Shown here piece after piece: positions 43,436 through 51,545 of a stretch of DNA of 64,000 bases (position 1 is the stretch's first letter; each line of letters starts with the position of its first letter). Below the pieces are notes generated by a model. That model had not been told where the DNA came from, did not search any database, and saw only the letters and a list, made by a program, of their open reading frames with translations. Both the position numbers and the translations under genes were made by a program. Origin of the DNA: Faucicola sp902506215 (GTDB lineage: Bacteria > Pseudomonadota > Gammaproteobacteria > Pseudomonadales > Moraxellaceae); NCBI GenBank assembly GCA_016888885.1, contig CP069437.1, positions 2,232,001 to 2,296,000 on the forward strand, in the 5' to 3' direction.

Positions 43436-44909
43436 CAGATTCTACTTTCACCTCAGCCATGCCTGCCAAATGTCCTGCCATCAGCCCCATCTGCACCACA
43501 TCCACCAGTTTATCCGTGGGTAGCTCGCTAAACTCATGGGCGATTAAGTTTGGCAAGGCTTCAAGGCTTGGGGCATTATCGACTAGGTGCTTGAGCCGTA
43601 ACAGCCAGTCATTAATCATCGGTTGGGTATCGCTTGCCAATTGAGCCGTGGTGTCATTGGCGTAATCCCTACGGGCAGGGGCAAACTCACTAAACGCGAG
43701 ATTATTTTTTGTCGTTGTTTTGGCGGTAGCAGGCTGTGCGGTGACTTCGATTTCATCCTCAGCAAAGCCCAGATGACGGGTATAAAACGGCTTTAGCACC
43801 GTTGCCCCTGCTTGGCTTGCCTTGACTGCCAAATCAGCGAGCATGGTTGTTTCGTCATTCTCTTCCCACATTGACCACACAGGCATGGTTTCATGCTCAC
43901 CGATGTTCAGGCGTACCACATAGCTTAGTAAATCATTAATCGCTTCAGCAATCATCTCACCATCGGCATCACGGATGTCTTCAGTGACTTCCAGCCCGAC
44001 TTGGGCGGACGCATTGGTGCTGTTAGCTTCACTCGATTGATTTTGCCCCAGTAGTGCCGTGTTGATTTCGCCACGGCAGTATTTAAGCAGACGTTCAAAC
44101 ATATCCGCCGTTGCCCCTTTGCCAGCCGCTTCTAGAATTTCCACCGAGCCATCATTGGGAATTGCCGCCACGCCATCTTGAGCCAATGTCTCTAGGCTAT
44201 CAAGGATGGCATTAATTTCAGGTGCAGGGGTCTGCCGTGGGTGTTTACCGACAATAAAAGCTTGACCGTATTTATCGGCAAAGCGTAGCCAAAACTTGAG
44301 TCCACCTTTGCGAAACACCGCCATCCAGTACACGGCGGCAAGGTCAGCCACGCCATACGGATTGTCAAAGGTGGCATCATTACGAGCCAAGACAAATTTC
44401 ATCTCAGGCACAGGCTCTAGGTTAAGTTGGTTCGCCCCCTTAAAACATAGGCGGTTGTCATTATCAAAACCGAACCATTCAGGCGGTTTGCCAATCACTT
44501 TTGACGGTAGCCACAGTCCCCCATTATTACGGTCTTTTTCCCAATACACTTCGGCAGGGCTATAGCCAAACCAAGCGGCATTGTGCAATTCACGGATGAG
44601 CGAGCGCAGATTGATACGTCCTAGCACCTGTTCACACAGAGCCATAACTTTGTTACTGGCAGCGCCTTGAGTGAGTCCATATTCAAGTTTGACCACTGCC
44701 GAGCGACGTCGTCGAGTCGCCCCTTTGATAGCGGTATCATTCATGATATCTCGATACACTTCGATATCTTTGTTAAGGCGTTTAAGCACAGGGTCAGGAT
44801 TTGGCAGTGAGAGCATCATGCCACCAAAGCTAAACTGCACTCGCTCACGGCTCGCTATCTCTTGGGCGATGGCGGTACTGGTATCGGTTGGCAATCGGTT
44901 CGCCATCAA
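43428..44909 (-). CDS. Portal protein (Mu gp29-like, DUF935)
   Basis: 493 residues with the DUF935 blocks DTAIKGATRRRRSAVVKLEYGL, AAWFGYSPAEVYWEKD, FGFDNDNRLCFKG, ADKYGQAFIVGKHP, LLKYCRGEINTALLGQNQSSEANS and LSYVVRLNIGEHE. It forms the dodecameric DNA gate. It lies directly behind the large terminase gene (4-bp overlap). Confidence 0.92.
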   Translation of the reverse strand: MMANRLPTDTSTAIAQEIASRERVQFSFGGMMLSLPNPDPVLKRLNKDIEVYRDIMNDTAIKGATRRRRSAVVKLEYGLTQGAASNKVMALCEQVLGRINLRSLIRELHNAAWFGYSPAEVYWEKDRNNGGLWLPSKVIGKPPEWFGFDNDNRLCFKGANQLNLEPVPEMKFVLARNDATFDNPYGVADLAAVYWMAVFRKGGLKFWLRFADKYGQAFIVGKHPRQTPAPEINAILDSLETLAQDGVAAIPNDGSVEILEAAGKGATADMFERLLKYCRGEINTALLGQNQSSEANSTNASAQVGLEVTEDIRDADGEMIAEAINDLLSYVVRLNIGEHETMPVWSMWEENDETTMLADLAVKASQAGATVLKPFYTRHLGFAEDEIEVTAQPATAKTTTKNNLAFSEFAPARRDYANDTTAQLASDTQPMINDWLLRLKHLVDNAPSLEALPNLIAHEFSELPTDKLVDVVQMGLMAGHLAGMAEVKVESDG

Positions 44910-46459
44910 TCATATCCTTTTATTATTCGTTTAAATCGTTGCACAAAGCCTTTATTAGCGGTTGGGTTGTAGTCTTTTTCACCAGCATTCAATGAGCGAG
45001 ATTGAATAATCAACTCACCATTATTAAGATTGCGTTGGGCGTAGTGCATCAGAGCGAGAGCAATCCCAGTATCGCCATGGCGTTTTTGTTTGTCCTCACC
45101 CTTGTTTTTGGTTGCTGGTAGTTTGGGTACACCGCCAATGACTTCAAAGGCAAAGAGGTCAGACAAAATATTTTCGTGCTGTGGAATATCGGTGAGCATT
45201 CCATCTTCCAATGCCGCCTTGAACGGTGGCATGTTGAGCGAGTACCATGCTTGTGATAGCTTAATCATCTCAACTCGTGACGAGCCGTAGCGTTGCCATG
45301 CTTTTTCGGCATTTGCCGCACCAATACCACCAGCATCCATCGCCATGCCCATCAGACGAATGCTATCGCAGATATAGTTGAGTACCTGCTCTTGCTGACT
45401 GAAGGGGATGTTATGTAGTTCAACGATAAAGGCAGTGCGTAGCTGTAGTCGCTCGGTCTCAAATCCTACAGGGTATGCAGTTCTATCGCCATTTCGCCCG
45501 TAGTCTGCTCCCACGTAGCACTTAGCGTCTTGGGGCATACTGGCAAGAATTAAATCAAGGTTATCGTGACACCACGTTTGGCAGTCCAGCTCACGCAGGT
45601 AGTCCGGCAATAGATTGAACTCATCTTTTTTCTCATAGATGATATAGGGCGTAGCAAGGCTCATGCAGCTTTGGATTAATGCCCGAGATAAATATTTACC
45701 ACCACTGGCTTTGGGAATACAGTTCAGCTCTTCATCCACGTTATCGGCATAGATATCACGGATACTGTTTGCCCATTCAATCTCGCCCTCTGCCGACCAC
45801 GTCTTGCCCGTTTTTAGACAAATTCGCTGGTATAACCCTTGCTCAAGGGCTTCATCAAAGGTACATTCATGTAGCGTGTACGGTTTACGCCCCGCCTTTA
45901 CGTCTTCGATAAGTACATTAAACGGATTTGCCACGCCATTGTGCGTTGAGATAATCCGCACACAACCGCCCCAAATCAGCAGGGCAAACGCTGCCTTAAG
46001 TAGCTCCGCTAGGTTGTCATGGAACGCTGCCTCATCGATGACCACACGCCCTTGTTTACCACGCAAGTTACGAGGGGCAGACGATAGAGCCGTGACCCGA
46101 AAGCCACTGGCAAACTTGACGGTATAGGCAAGGATGGATTTTTTCTCATCGCCATCGTCAAAGACTTCCTCATGCTCTTCGATTTCCCCAGCCACAAGGT
46201 TATAGTATTTTGCCCAGTCCGCCACATCACGGATAAACTCTATCGCCATGTCTTTGGTATAGCCGATATACCAAGTGTCCTGCCCATTAATGCGAGACGC
46301 TTCAAGGGCGGATTCGCCAGCCTCTGCCCATGAGCCACCGATACGCCGTGATTTGACAAAGATTTTGACAGGCGACTGGTCAGCAACCCATTTTTGCTGA
46401 TAGGGTAATAGAACGCTGGGTGTACCTGCGGTAGGTTGAACAATGGGCATTTGTTTCAA
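44906..46459 (-). CDS. Terminase large subunit (Mu gp28-like)
   Basis: 517 residues. ATPase part: PVKIFVKSRRIGGSWAEAGESAL (Walker A region), WYIGYTKDMAIEFIRDV, RGKQGRVVIDEAAFHD (Walker B). Nuclease part: KCYVGADYGRNGDRTAY and AMDAGGIGAANAEKAW carry the acidic metal residues. It packages headful DNA from replicated, transposed copies. The overlap with the small subunit gene is 4 bp. Confidence 0.93.
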   Translation of the reverse strand: MKQMPIVQPTAGTPSVLLPYQQKWVADQSPVKIFVKSRRIGGSWAEAGESALEASRINGQDTWYIGYTKDMAIEFIRDVADWAKYYNLVAGEIEEHEEVFDDGDEKKSILAYTVKFASGFRVTALSSAPRNLRGKQGRVVIDEAAFHDNLAELLKAAFALLIWGGCVRIISTHNGVANPFNVLIEDVKAGRKPYTLHECTFDEALEQGLYQRICLKTGKTWSAEGEIEWANSIRDIYADNVDEELNCIPKASGGKYLSRALIQSCMSLATPYIIYEKKDEFNLLPDYLRELDCQTWCHDNLDLILASMPQDAKCYVGADYGRNGDRTAYPVGFETERLQLRTAFIVELHNIPFSQQEQVLNYICDSIRLMGMAMDAGGIGAANAEKAWQRYGSSRVEMIKLSQAWYSLNMPPFKAALEDGMLTDIPQHENILSDLFAFEVIGGVPKLPATKNKGEDKQKRHGDTGIALALMHYAQRNLNNGELIIQSRSLNAGEKDYNPTANKGFVQRFKRIIKGYD

Positions 46460-47010
46460 TCTGCAATCCCCAAGATTTTTGCACGGATTAAGTCCGCCGT
46501 TTCATCCGACAGCCCACCCGTTTTGACGATGGTTTCCACTTCTTTGGCTGCCATTTCGGCTTTTTCTCGTACATCAATAGCGTGTTGTTTTTGCAGTACC
46601 GAAGCCTTAACGATTTCAGCAATGCCTTTACCGGCTTTAGCCAGCATGCCAATGCGTACCATCGGGTCAGTGTTACTGTCCTCATCTTCTGTGGCGTTTT
46701 GCAAGTCAATAAAGGCGTTAAATAACTCAGTTTGCACCATCGACATCACAGCTTGTGAACGGGCGTCACTGTCATCAGGGCTGGCCTCAGCGATCATAAT
46801 TGCCGCTTGGGTGGAAGCTTGCACCGCAGCTAATTTACGCTCCAGTTTTTGCCCATAACGATGGATGGATGATTTGCCAATCTCATATCCCAAGTCTTGT
46901 AGCCATTGTGCCAAATCGACATAGCCATTAAAGCCATTCTCAAACAGCTTGTCGTCAAGCATTTTTTTATGCTCAGGGCTTAGGCGGTCAATCGCTGTTT
47001 CACGTCCCAT
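46456..47010 (-). CDS. Terminase small subunit-like protein (Mu gp27, DUF3486)
   Basis: 184 residues: RLSPEHKKMLDDKLFENGFNGYVDLAQWLQDLGYEIGKSSIHRYGQKLERKL is the DUF3486 helix-turn-helix that recognises pac DNA. The C-terminal half is helical. In Mu-like phages it stands immediately upstream of the large terminase. Confidence 0.9.
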   Translation of the reverse strand: MGRETAIDRLSPEHKKMLDDKLFENGFNGYVDLAQWLQDLGYEIGKSSIHRYGQKLERKLAAVQASTQAAIMIAEASPDDSDARSQAVMSMVQTELFNAFIDLQNATEDEDSNTDPMVRIGMLAKAGKGIAEIVKASVLQKQHAIDVREKAEMAAKEVETIVKTGGLSDETADLIRAKILGIAD

Positions 47011-47019
47011 GAATGCCCC

Positions 47020-47106
47020 TTAACGCATAATGAGTACAGTTGTAACTACATAGCCAACAACAAATCCGACCACGCAACCGCCAAGGAAAACACCTACATA
47101 TTCCAT
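47020..47106 (-). CDS. Very small membrane protein
   Basis: 28 residues (MEYVGVFLGGCVVGFVVGYV start), almost entirely one glycine/valine-rich membrane helix. It has a strong ribosome site (GGAGATAATT before ATG) and fits exactly between the gp26-like and terminase genes. It may be a lysis accessory or an assembly peptide; function unknown. Confidence 0.55.
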   Translation of the reverse strand: MEYVGVFLGGCVVGFVVGYVVTTVLIMR

Positions 47107-47115
47107 AATTATCTC

Positions 47116-47430
47116 CTAACCATTCCAATATTTGACAGGACGTGCAATCCCCGCATGACAGTCCACGGTATATTCCACCACGTCCACGCCAAGGCTAGTC
47201 AGGCAGCTATGCCAGTTGCCTTGAGGCTTCTTATCGATATGCACCAGTTTACGGTCAGCAAGGTAGTCAAGCTGCTGATGGATTTCATTCGCCGTGGTAT
47301 CAGGGTAGATAGACCGCATCACATCAAGCAGCAACACATCTAACGCCCCAATTGGACGGGCTTTATCAAGGGCATTCATCAAGTGCCAGCGCATAGCCTC
47401 ACGGCGAGTTTTTAATAGGTCGATACTCAC
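47116..47430 (-). CDS. Gp26-like phage protein with winged-helix character
   Basis: 104 residues: RREAMRWHLMNALDKARPIGALDVLLLDVMRSIYPDTTANEIHQQLDYLADRKLVHI then a variable end. This matches the small Mu-like protein that regularly precedes DUF3486; the fold resembles a winged helix. It may help packaging or late control. Overlaps the DUF2730-like gene by 4 bp. Confidence 0.75.
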   Translation of the reverse strand: MSIDLLKTRREAMRWHLMNALDKARPIGALDVLLLDVMRSIYPDTTANEIHQQLDYLADRKLVHIDKKPQGNWHSCLTSLGVDVVEYTVDCHAGIARPVKYWNG

Positions 47431-47762
47431 GATTTTTCCTTTGCAAAATTCGTCAAGGTTGTTTGTACCGCATCAATTTTCGCCTCGACCACGGTAAACG
47501 AACGGACAAAGTCCTCTTTGGCGACATACTCACGGGGTAGGTCAGCTTTGAGCATAAGTAGGTCACGGTCGAGCTTTCGGATAGCTTCAGACTCTTTATT
47601 CATGTTATCGTTGACCTTGGCGATTTCAGCTTTTAGCCCATCATCACGGTCTTTTAGGGCAGTTTCGACACGCCCAAAGAAAGCACGACCAGCCCCGAAG
47701 ATTGATCCGCCGATGGTGATAGCGAGCATAATGGCTTGATAGCCTTCTAATTCAAGTGTCAT
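47427..47762 (-). CDS. DUF2730-like membrane/coiled-coil protein
   Basis: 111 residues: one N-terminal membrane helix (GYQAIMLAITIGGSIFGAG) and a long coiled coil (LKAEIAKVNDNMNKESEAIRKLDRDLLML). In Mu-like phages, DUF2730 proteins of this form sit between lysis and terminase genes; an i-spanin (Rz)-like role has been suggested by the topology. No lipobox partner is obvious in another frame. Confidence 0.65.
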   Translation of the reverse strand: MTLELEGYQAIMLAITIGGSIFGAGRAFFGRVETALKDRDDGLKAEIAKVNDNMNKESEAIRKLDRDLLMLKADLPREYVAKEDFVRSFTVVEAKIDAVQTTLTNFAKEKS

Positions 47763-47959
47763 TGTCGCCCTTCCTCATGTTCTTTTTGGCAGTTGATACA
47801 GCGTGTTGCCCACGGCACATATTTTTTACGTGTTGCCCCAATCGGCTCGCCACAGTCCACGCAGTTAGTGTCCGTAGTGGCATCGTGGTGCATGGCTTGG
47901 ATTTGACATTCTAGCCAATGCTGTGCTTCGTCATTGGCTCTATCGACGATATCATTCAT
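47759..47959 (-). CDS. TraR/DksA-type zinc-finger protein
   Basis: 66 residues from ATG 47959 (MNDIVDRANDEAQ); the longer frame to 48016 lies inside the holin gene. Short helix then CVDCGEPIGATRKKYVPWATRCINCQ, the four-cysteine DksA/TraR finger. Such phage proteins bind the RNA polymerase secondary channel and alter ribosomal and stress promoters without ppGpp. Overlaps the holin gene's end by 8 bp. Confidence 0.82.
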   Translation of the reverse strand: MNDIVDRANDEAQHWLECQIQAMHHDATTDTNCVDCGEPIGATRKKYVPWATRCINCQKEHEEGRQ

Positions 47960-48179
47960 AGTTTGAATGAAACCCCACAGGTGTCTTTTGTTTGACAAAC
48001 CGTAGTACCAAGCCACACACAGCCACGATAGCGATTAGGTTTTTTTGGATAAATAGGGGTAGCAATGCCACCACTTCAGGCGGTAATGGCACGGTTGCCA
48101 AGAATACGATTAGCATAAACGCCCAATTAGAAAACCATTTCCAGCCTGTTTTCCACATCGGCACAAGTTCAAATTTCAT
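47952..48179 (-). CDS. Holin-like membrane protein
   Basis: 75 residues with two membrane helices (WFSNWAFMLIVFLATVPL and NLIAIVAVCGLVLRFV) joined by a short loop and short charged ends, and a typical location directly behind the endolysin gene. It would permeabilise the inner membrane at lysis. Assigned by topology and position. Confidence 0.72.
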   Translation of the reverse strand: MKFELVPMWKTGWKWFSNWAFMLIVFLATVPLPPEVVALLPLFIQKNLIAIVAVCGLVLRFVKQKTPVGFHSNYE

Positions 48180-48671
48180 TTAGCGAATTCCTTCAAGATA
48201 AACGGTTTTATTAGCACGTTTCACAGCCGTTAGCACTTGTTCACGTTGGCGACCATCTCGTGACTTATAACCGATATGCACCCAACAAGATGGCGACTCA
48301 GGGAACTCAAGGATAATTTGGTCAAACTTAATACCGTTTTTTTGCAATTCTTTAGCAAGGTATTCAGCGATAAAACGAGGATGCCCAAAACTTGGAGCAG
48401 TAAAGTCAATGGCAAAGCCCACGCTGTGAGCGGAGGTTTTGCTACCACCTACGGCATTGTTGACTGCCAAAGAGCGGTAGCCACTGCTAATACTCACAGG
48501 TTTTTTTAGCAGTTCACGCATCGGTTGCCAAAGGTTTTTGCAGGCTTCAACGAGGTTTTTTTCGTGTTGTTCAGTTGGGGTGTTATTGATACCCAAACGG
48601 ACAGCGGTGTTACTATGGGTCAGTTCGGATAGCCAAAAGTTGGCGGTGATTTTGCGGTCAGGATTTGCCAT
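48180..48671 (-). CDS. Endolysin, M15 peptidase family
   Basis: 163 residues from ATG 48671 (MANPDRKITANFWLSEL); an upstream in-frame ATG at 48704 is possible. Zinc-site motifs SAHSVGFAIDF (HxxxxxxD) and CWVHIGY (HxG-type) are those of M15_3 D-Ala-D-Ala/L-Ala-D-Glu peptidases. It cuts peptide cross-links of the cell wall. No signal peptide, so release depends on the adjacent holin. Confidence 0.88.
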   Translation of the reverse strand: MANPDRKITANFWLSELTHSNTAVRLGINNTPTEQHEKNLVEACKNLWQPMRELLKKPVSISSGYRSLAVNNAVGGSKTSAHSVGFAIDFTAPSFGHPRFIAEYLAKELQKNGIKFDQIILEFPESPSCWVHIGYKSRDGRQREQVLTAVKRANKTVYLEGIR

Positions 48672-48751
48672 AAAAAAGTCCATCTGTTTAGATGGACTTA
48701 GCATAGAGATTGGTGACGCTATTTTATTTTATGGTGATTTAAGGATTGAAT

Positions 48752-49276
48752 TTAGAGATTCCATATAAACCAAATCCAAATGCACATCGCAATAGATAAA
48801 CTCGTCATACAGCAAAATTTAGCAACTCTCATTATAAAATTTCGGTCACTTGGAATTGCTTTATCATATCTTGGCTTTCCTGTTAACATGACTGTTTTTC
48901 TTTGAATCTCTATGCCTTTTACAAATCCCATTTCTGTTTTAACATCTTGATATAGAAAAACCGCACCAAAGATAACCCCTATGGCATTAGATATAATGGC
49001 AAATTTAATAAGTAGAAGTTGCTCACCTTGAAAGTTTCCTTTAGCTAGTTGAGTTGTCATGACTGAAAAGACACCAGCCGCTATTGCTACTATCCACTTA
49101 ATCCATTCAAACTCTTTCTTAAGTGATTCATTGATTTTATCGAATGCTTGTAACTCAAGTTTATCTAAATACTCTTTATGAATATCATAATTTTGACAAA
49201 TAACCTCAAACCCACCTTCTTGGCTCATCAGGTACTCATAGTCTTTTTGTAATTCAGCAAGTTCTTTTTTTGACAT
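48752..49276 (-). CDS. Membrane protein of unknown function in the immunity region
   Basis: 174 residues: coiled N-terminus (KKELAELQKDYEYLMSQ), then three to four hydrophobic helices (WIVAIAAGVFSVMTTQL, LLIKFAIISNAIGVIFGAVFLY, CCMTSLSIAMCIWIWFIW). It lies behind two HTH genes and a lipoprotein gene; AT-rich by eye. It is probably lysogenic-conversion cargo such as an exclusion protein, but has no known domain. Confidence 0.6.
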   Translation of the reverse strand: MSKKELAELQKDYEYLMSQEGGFEVICQNYDIHKEYLDKLELQAFDKINESLKKEFEWIKWIVAIAAGVFSVMTTQLAKGNFQGEQLLLIKFAIISNAIGVIFGAVFLYQDVKTEMGFVKGIEIQRKTVMLTGKPRYDKAIPSDRNFIMRVAKFCCMTSLSIAMCIWIWFIWNL

Positions 49277-49288
49277 ATTATTTGTGCT

Positions 49289-49630
49289 CTAGGAATTTTT
49301 AAGTAATTTCATAGTTTCAGATATCAAATTTTTTTGCTCAATTGTCAATTCACGATATAGCAAGACTATTTTATGTTCCTCCTTACTAAGTGCCATTTCA
49401 AACATGATTTGCCCCATTAGTTCAGTCTGGCTATCTTCGCCAGTGAGTAGGTAGTTCAAGTTTGCACCAGCGGTGACAAAGGCCTTTAGTACTCGTCCAC
49501 CTAGTACACTGTCACCACGTTCTAACCGTCCCCATTGAATACGGCTTATTTCGCAAATATCAGCGATTTGCTGCTGGGTGTAGCCAAGGCGTTTGCGTTC
49601 GGATTTGATACGTTGCGGTGTGATAGTCAT
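49289..49630 (-). CDS. XRE-family HTH regulator
   Basis: 113 residues. RIKSERKRLGYTQQQIADICEISRIQWGRLERGDSVLGGRVLKAFVTAGANLNYLLTGED is a full Cro/CI-type HTH; the C-terminal 40 residues are helical. It parallels the N-terminal half of the repressor-like protein at 50131 and may be a second immunity regulator for the lipoprotein and membrane genes around it. Confidence 0.8.
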   Translation of the reverse strand: MTITPQRIKSERKRLGYTQQQIADICEISRIQWGRLERGDSVLGGRVLKAFVTAGANLNYLLTGEDSQTELMGQIMFEMALSKEEHKIVLLYRELTIEQKNLISETMKLLKNS

Positions 49631-49641
49631 AGATTAGGTTG

Positions 49642-50127
49642 TTATTGCTGGCTTGCCTCGTCATAGCTCAATACAACCAAGTTCTCACACTTGGCTTTTG
49701 ATTTTAAATAGTCTTGTTCTTCTTGATTTGTAATAGCTTTAAGGCTCTTGGTATGCTTCATCAATTCCATTTTCATAGCCCCAACATAAATATATAAATC
49801 CCTAATTGCAGTATCACACTTTGTATAAGGGTCTAAAGCAGGGTCATCTATCCAATAACCTTTATTTTGACCATCACCCAATATGTAAGTCTGTAAACCA
49901 CTTTCCAGCTCAGTCATTTTAGTTTTATCGTTATTTTTATATGCTGTCCGTGCTGTATTTTCCTCTGTCTTTATTTTTTCGTACAGATTCTCAGCAAATT
50001 TTTTTGCCTCATCATTAGACATTGTATTTTGCATTGTTGGGGCAGAGGCTACAACTTCCTGTTGTTTTGGCTCATTGCCACAGCCAAATAGCCCAATTGT
50101 CAAAACTGATAATATCAATTTTTTCAT
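49642..50127 (-). CDS. Lipoprotein of the immunity region
   Basis: 161 residues. The signal peptide MKKLILSVLTIGLFGCGNEP carries a lipobox (LFGC), so the mature N-terminus is a lipidated cysteine. The remainder is helical and charged. Phage lipoproteins expressed in lysogens often block adsorption or superinfection; that role is inferred from context. Confidence 0.7.
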   Translation of the reverse strand: MKKLILSVLTIGLFGCGNEPKQQEVVASAPTMQNTMSNDEAKKFAENLYEKIKTEENTARTAYKNNDKTKMTELESGLQTYILGDGQNKGYWIDDPALDPYTKCDTAIRDLYIYVGAMKMELMKHTKSLKAITNQEEQDYLKSKAKCENLVVLSYDEASQQ

Positions 50128-50130
50128 ACA

Positions 50131-50724
50131 CTAAGCCTTTTTGAAGCGTGACCTAAAATATTTTTGATAATTTGGGTTTCTCAAGCACGAAAAAATGATA
50201 ATCGCACTAGCCAGCCAAAATGCAAGTGCAGTAAATCCAAACCCCAACGACAATTGACGTGAATAGTCTAAAACTTCATTAGCAAAGACACACAATACCC
50301 ATGACGATAGACTCAAAATCAATATAATGTAAACCATTCTTAACTCTACTTGACCTGCTTGTTTAGCAAAAATCCTAGCCGTTTCCAATAGGGCTTTTTG
50401 TTGTTCAGGGGTCATCATAGAACCCAACTTTTCCATTTCTTGACCAAATTGGCTCATAGCATCATCCTTATTTTTATCAATGCCAATATGTCCGACTGAT
50501 GTTACATTTGAGCGCTCACCAGTCAAAATGTAACTAATACTTGCACCAGCTTCCCCAAAATTTCGCAATGCTTCACCGTCAAATTCAGATGTTCCTTTCT
50601 CATATCTAATCCATTGCTGACGGCGTATTCCGCATTTTTCCGCCGCCTCCTCTTGGGTCAAGCCCAGTCTTTTACGCTCTTCTTTAATACGTTCAGGTTT
50701 AGAATTTAAAAAAGTACGATTCAT
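50131..50724 (-). CDS. Putative phage repressor: XRE HTH with membrane tail
   Basis: 197 residues. ERIKEERKRLGLTQEEAAEKCGIRRQQWIRYEKGTSEF is a Cro/CI-type HTH. Residues 130-185 include two membrane helices (MVYIILILSLSSWVLCVFA and LGFGFTALAFWLASAIIIF), unusual for a phage repressor, which suggests a membrane-tethered regulator. It is divergent from the early operon, with a promoter and palindromic operator between them, so it is the likely lysogeny regulator. Confidence 0.72.
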   Translation of the reverse strand: MNRTFLNSKPERIKEERKRLGLTQEEAAEKCGIRRQQWIRYEKGTSEFDGEALRNFGEAGASISYILTGERSNVTSVGHIGIDKNKDDAMSQFGQEMEKLGSMMTPEQQKALLETARIFAKQAGQVELRMVYIILILSLSSWVLCVFANEVLDYSRQLSLGFGFTALAFWLASAIIIFSCLRNPNYQKYFRSRFKKA

Positions 50725-50736
50725 AATACAAAACCC

Positions 50737-50765
50737 TTGACAATGTATGATACATCGTACATTAT
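50737..50765 (+). promoter_or_regulatory. Early promoter with overlapping operator
   Basis: TTGACA (50737-50742), 17-bp spacer, CATTAT (50760-50765). Inside the spacer lies the near-palindrome TGTATGATACATCGTACA. Its core ATGATACAT recurs at 58126 and 58542, around the mor gene. A repressor bound here would block early transcription. Confidence 0.7.
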
Positions 50766-50832
50766 ATGCCTATCCAATGAAACATATATGACTATTTAAT
50801 GTTCCATAAATTCAACATAAGGATTCTATCAC

Positions 50833-51081
50833 ATGACTCGAAAAACCACTACACCCAAGCCAACTCAACCGACAACATCCGTCGCACAGAAAACCCCTGC
50901 TGACATTTTTCGTGACAGCCTTACTGCCAAAGGCATCACGCTCAAAGACTGGGCAGAAGAGCGTAACTATAATCCCGAATACTGTAGCCGTGTGCTATGT
51001 GGACTGGTCAAAGGCAAACGTGGTTTGGGTCATGAGATTGCCGTGGCAATGGGTATCAAATCTCAAGAACAATCTGCATAA
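50833..51081 (+). CDS. BcepMu gp16-family DNA-binding protein (Ner-like position)
   Basis: 82 residues: DIFRDSLTAKGITLKDWAEERNYNPEYCSRVLCGLVKGKRGLGHEIAVAMGIK is the gp16 helix-turn-helix family found first in the early operon of Mu-like phages. It probably acts as Ner does, damping early or repressor transcription. Confidence 0.85.
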   Translation: MTRKTTTPKPTQPTTSVAQKTPADIFRDSLTAKGITLKDWAEERNYNPEYCSRVLCGLVKGKRGLGHEIAVAMGIKSQEQSA

Positions 51082-51091
51082 GGACATCACC

Positions 51092-51241
51092 ATGAAAATC
51101 AAATTCACTCAGCAAATCAGCGGATTCACCTTGCTTTATCTGTTTGCAAGCATCGTCCTTGGCACACTGTACTTTATCGAAAAAGCTGACAACAGCTATC
51201 TTGAACAACGCTACTATCAATGCAGTGGACGTTTTTACTAG
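51092..51241 (+). CDS. Small membrane protein of the early operon
   Basis: 49 residues (MKIKFTQQISGFTLLYLFAS start) with one membrane helix, preceded by AAGGACATCACC. It lies 10 bp behind the gp16-like gene and 8 bp before the next gene. No family recognised. Confidence 0.55.
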   Translation: MKIKFTQQISGFTLLYLFASIVLGTLYFIEKADNSYLEQRYYQCSGRFY

Positions 51242-51249
51242 GAGGTAAC

Positions 51250-51537
51250 ATGGCAAACGCAACTATCCGAGCCCTAAATATCATCAAAGCCATGCAGTCA
51301 TCTACTTTTGCAGGGATTAGTGTTAGCGAACTAGCAAAAAGACTGTGTATTCCACCTGCCAATGTCTGCCGTGACCTTGACGATTTAATGGAAGTGGGCT
51401 TTGTCGAAAAGCGAGAAGACGGACGCTATCAGCTATCAATCGCTTTACTACAAATAGCGATTAGCTACCAAACCGAATACAACCGCATGACCCGTCGAAT
51501 AGCAGAAATCAACGACAGAGTTTACAGAAACAATTAG
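51250..51537 (+). CDS. IclR-type winged-helix regulator
   Basis: 95 residues from ATG 51250, preceded by a perfect GGAGGT; the longer frame from 51220 lies in the previous gene. IRALNIIKAMQSSTFAGISVSELAKRLCIPPANVCRDLDDLMEVGFVEKREDGRYQLS is the DNA-binding half of IclR proteins without the ligand domain. It may regulate early phage or host genes. Confidence 0.8.
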   Translation: MANATIRALNIIKAMQSSTFAGISVSELAKRLCIPPANVCRDLDDLMEVGFVEKREDGRYQLSIALLQIAISYQTEYNRMTRRIAEINDRVYRNN

Positions 51538-51545
51538 GAAAAACA

